From positions 1 through 22,943 of the forward strand of contig JAFAEM010000024.1 in the NCBI GenBank assembly GCA_023424015.1: a stretch of 22,943 nt of DNA. Reading direction: 5' to 3'. Positions within the stretch are counted from its first letter, which is position 1; each line of letters begins with the position of its first letter. This DNA is from Bacteroidota bacterium. Its GTDB lineage: Bacteria > Bacteroidota > Bacteroidia > Chitinophagales > Chitinophagaceae. Shown in pieces: positions 22,113 to 22,943 of the stretch. Position numbers and translations under genes: made by a program. A model generated the notes under the pieces. That model saw only the letters and a program-made list of their open reading frames with translations, was not told the DNA's origin and ran no database searches.

Positions 22113-22631
22113 TTAGCGCTCGATCATCCATCTCTCTATTCGGGGAAATGCCAGTCGAAACCAGGCCGTATAAATTTCCGGTTCGGTCTGCAGTGATATC
22201 CTGATCTCGTCCAGGGAACGGTAGCTGAAATTCATCACTTCAACGGGGTTATACTTTACCTCACCATTGTACTCACCAGAAAATACATGGTCAAATTCGT
22301 ATTCAATAAGTCCATTGTCAAAGCTGGTGCGGTAGGTGAAATCAAAAACCTTTGTAAGTGGAGTTGTGAAACCCATTTCTTCCTCCAACCTTTTTTGCGC
22401 GGACCCGATAATATTTTCTCCGGGTTGCGGGTGACTGCAACAGGTATTGGTCCATAAGCCGGCACTATGATATTTATCCTGCGCTCTTTGCTGCAGCAAC
22501 ATTTCGCCATTACTATTAAAAATAAAAACGCTGAACGCCCGGTGCAGCAATCCTTTCTGGTGAGCTTCCATTTTCTCCATCGTACCAATGGCTTCGTCCT
22601 GGTCATTTACCAATATTACCTGTTGATTCAT
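22113..22631 (-). CDS. idi: Isopentenyl-diphosphate delta-isomerase, type I
   Basis: Interconverts isopentenyl and dimethylallyl diphosphate for isoprenoid synthesis (quinones, undecaprenyl carrier). The 172-aa protein has the type I Nudix fold: TNTCCSHP with the catalytic cysteine most likely C65, the Nudix helix GENIIGSAQKRLEEEMGF (71-88), and the catalytic glutamate region IEYEFDHVF (E110, E112). These match the E. coli enzyme (C67, E116). The start is ATG 22631. It is 99 nt upstream of ileS on the same strand and may share its transcript; no terminator is visible between them. Confidence 0.95.
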   Translation of the reverse strand: MNQQVILVNDQDEAIGTMEKMEAHQKGLLHRAFSVFIFNSNGEMLLQQRAQDKYHSAGLWTNTCCSHPQPGENIIGSAQKRLEEEMGFTTPLTKVFDFTYRTSFDNGLIEYEFDHVFSGEYNGEVKYNPVEVMNFSYRSLDEIRISLQTEPEIYTAWFRLAFPRIERWMIER

Positions 22632-22867
22632 CTTTCAAATGATTTTTTTGCCACGGATTTCACGGATTACACGGATATGATTTGCAAAAAACTTCGAAGT
22701 TCAAGTTGTATACTCAAAATAACATCTTTTGTACATAGAAGTTCTCCCTCCTAGTAAATCCGTGGCCACTTCAAATACTTTTGGACACGGAGGCCCACAG
22801 AGGATATCACAAAGGGCCTTTAGTCTGTAAATAGGTAGTTTTTTGATAAAGATTTAGCAGAACTTAG
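22632..22867. other. Upstream region of idi, repeat words only
   Basis: Contains CACGGATT nonamers at 22650-22678, ATCCGTGGCCAC near 22758 and GGACACGGAGGCCCACAGAG near 22783. I see no exact TAnnTTTG box for idi and no gene. Confidence 0.6.
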
Positions 22868-22942
22868 AAAAAGAAGTGGGGTGAACCAAACGGAGGCAAG
22901 AGCTATTAGGCTCCTTTCGTGTATCGGTCCCCACCTCCTTTT
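22868..22942 (-). repeat. Long imperfect hairpin at the window edge
   Basis: Arms AAAAAGAAGTGGGG (22868-22881) and CCCCACCTCCTTTT (22929-22942) pair over 14 positions. Read as minus-strand RNA, the two mismatches become G-U pairs, so the helix is continuous; on the plus strand they are A-C. Inner pairing GGAG/CTCC extends it. It may be a structured RNA, a repeat or the end of a mobile element. The minus frame through it is open to the window edge and ends PTSFSKFC, but I do not recognise a protein. Confidence 0.5.
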
Positions 22943-22943
22943 C

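Noticed and set aside
22868..22943. Truncated minus-strand coding end (PTSFSKFC)
   Set aside because: The frame lies entirely within the long hairpin and matches no family I know; the hairpin explains the sequence better.

Overview
The window reads as a chromosome segment from a member of the Bacteroidota, most likely family Chitinophagaceae or a close relative. The evidence is the gliding-motility pair gldG and gldF, a MurF-alanine racemase fusion, a DksA-like protein with a degenerate zinc finger, several TAnnTTTG boxes (the Bacteroidota promoter -7 element) just upstream of genes, and many short palindromic and tandem intergenic repeats. The phylum call is strong. The family call is inference. 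All genes are housekeeping types. I see no prophage, insertion-sequence transposase, CRISPR array, rRNA or tRNA.

Layout: (1) 1-2615: a nonamer/hairpin repeat, a two-domain sulfurtransferase (minus), and fumC (plus) with a clear intrinsic terminator. (2) 2694-3378: a small unrecognised protein and a repeat-rich gap. (3) 3376-7627: a minus-strand cluster terC, murF-alr, lspA. (4) 7628-10725: a 0.6 kb repeat-bearing gap, then gldF and gldG (minus). (5) 10860-12905: cysteine desulfurase and an IscA-type protein (minus), divergent from methylmalonyl-CoA epimerase (plus). (6) 12906-13702: about 0.8 kb of repeats only. (7) 13703-16187: acpP, fabF and rnc (minus), with a candidate operator and a structured acpP-fabF spacer. 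(8) 16399-17479: a GNAT acetyltransferase (plus) and a YcxB-like membrane protein (minus). (9) 17521-22631: idi, ileS and a histone-tailed DksA-like gene (minus), closed by a terminator. (10) 22632-22943: an intergenic stretch ending in a long hairpin cut by the window edge.

The genes serve envelope synthesis (MurF-Alr, LspA, Idi), fatty-acid synthesis (AcpP, FabF), Fe-S and sulfur metabolism (cysteine desulfurase, IscA type, sulfurtransferase), central carbon metabolism (FumC, epimerase), translation and RNA processing (IleRS, RNase III, DksA-like) and surface motility (GldFG).

The most unusual signal is the repeat biology. Two GC-rich palindromic element types occur inside the ileS reading frame, where they add Gly/Pro-rich loops without breaking it; one copy is identical to another 1.2 kb away in the same gene, and a relative lies in an intergenic gap. 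Several arrays of 7-nt units abut or supply stop codons. A composite nonamer-hairpin-nonamer unit appears at both ends of the first 13.6 kb in opposite orientation. Paired 180-bp units carry mini-hairpins whose stems differ while their loops stay alike.
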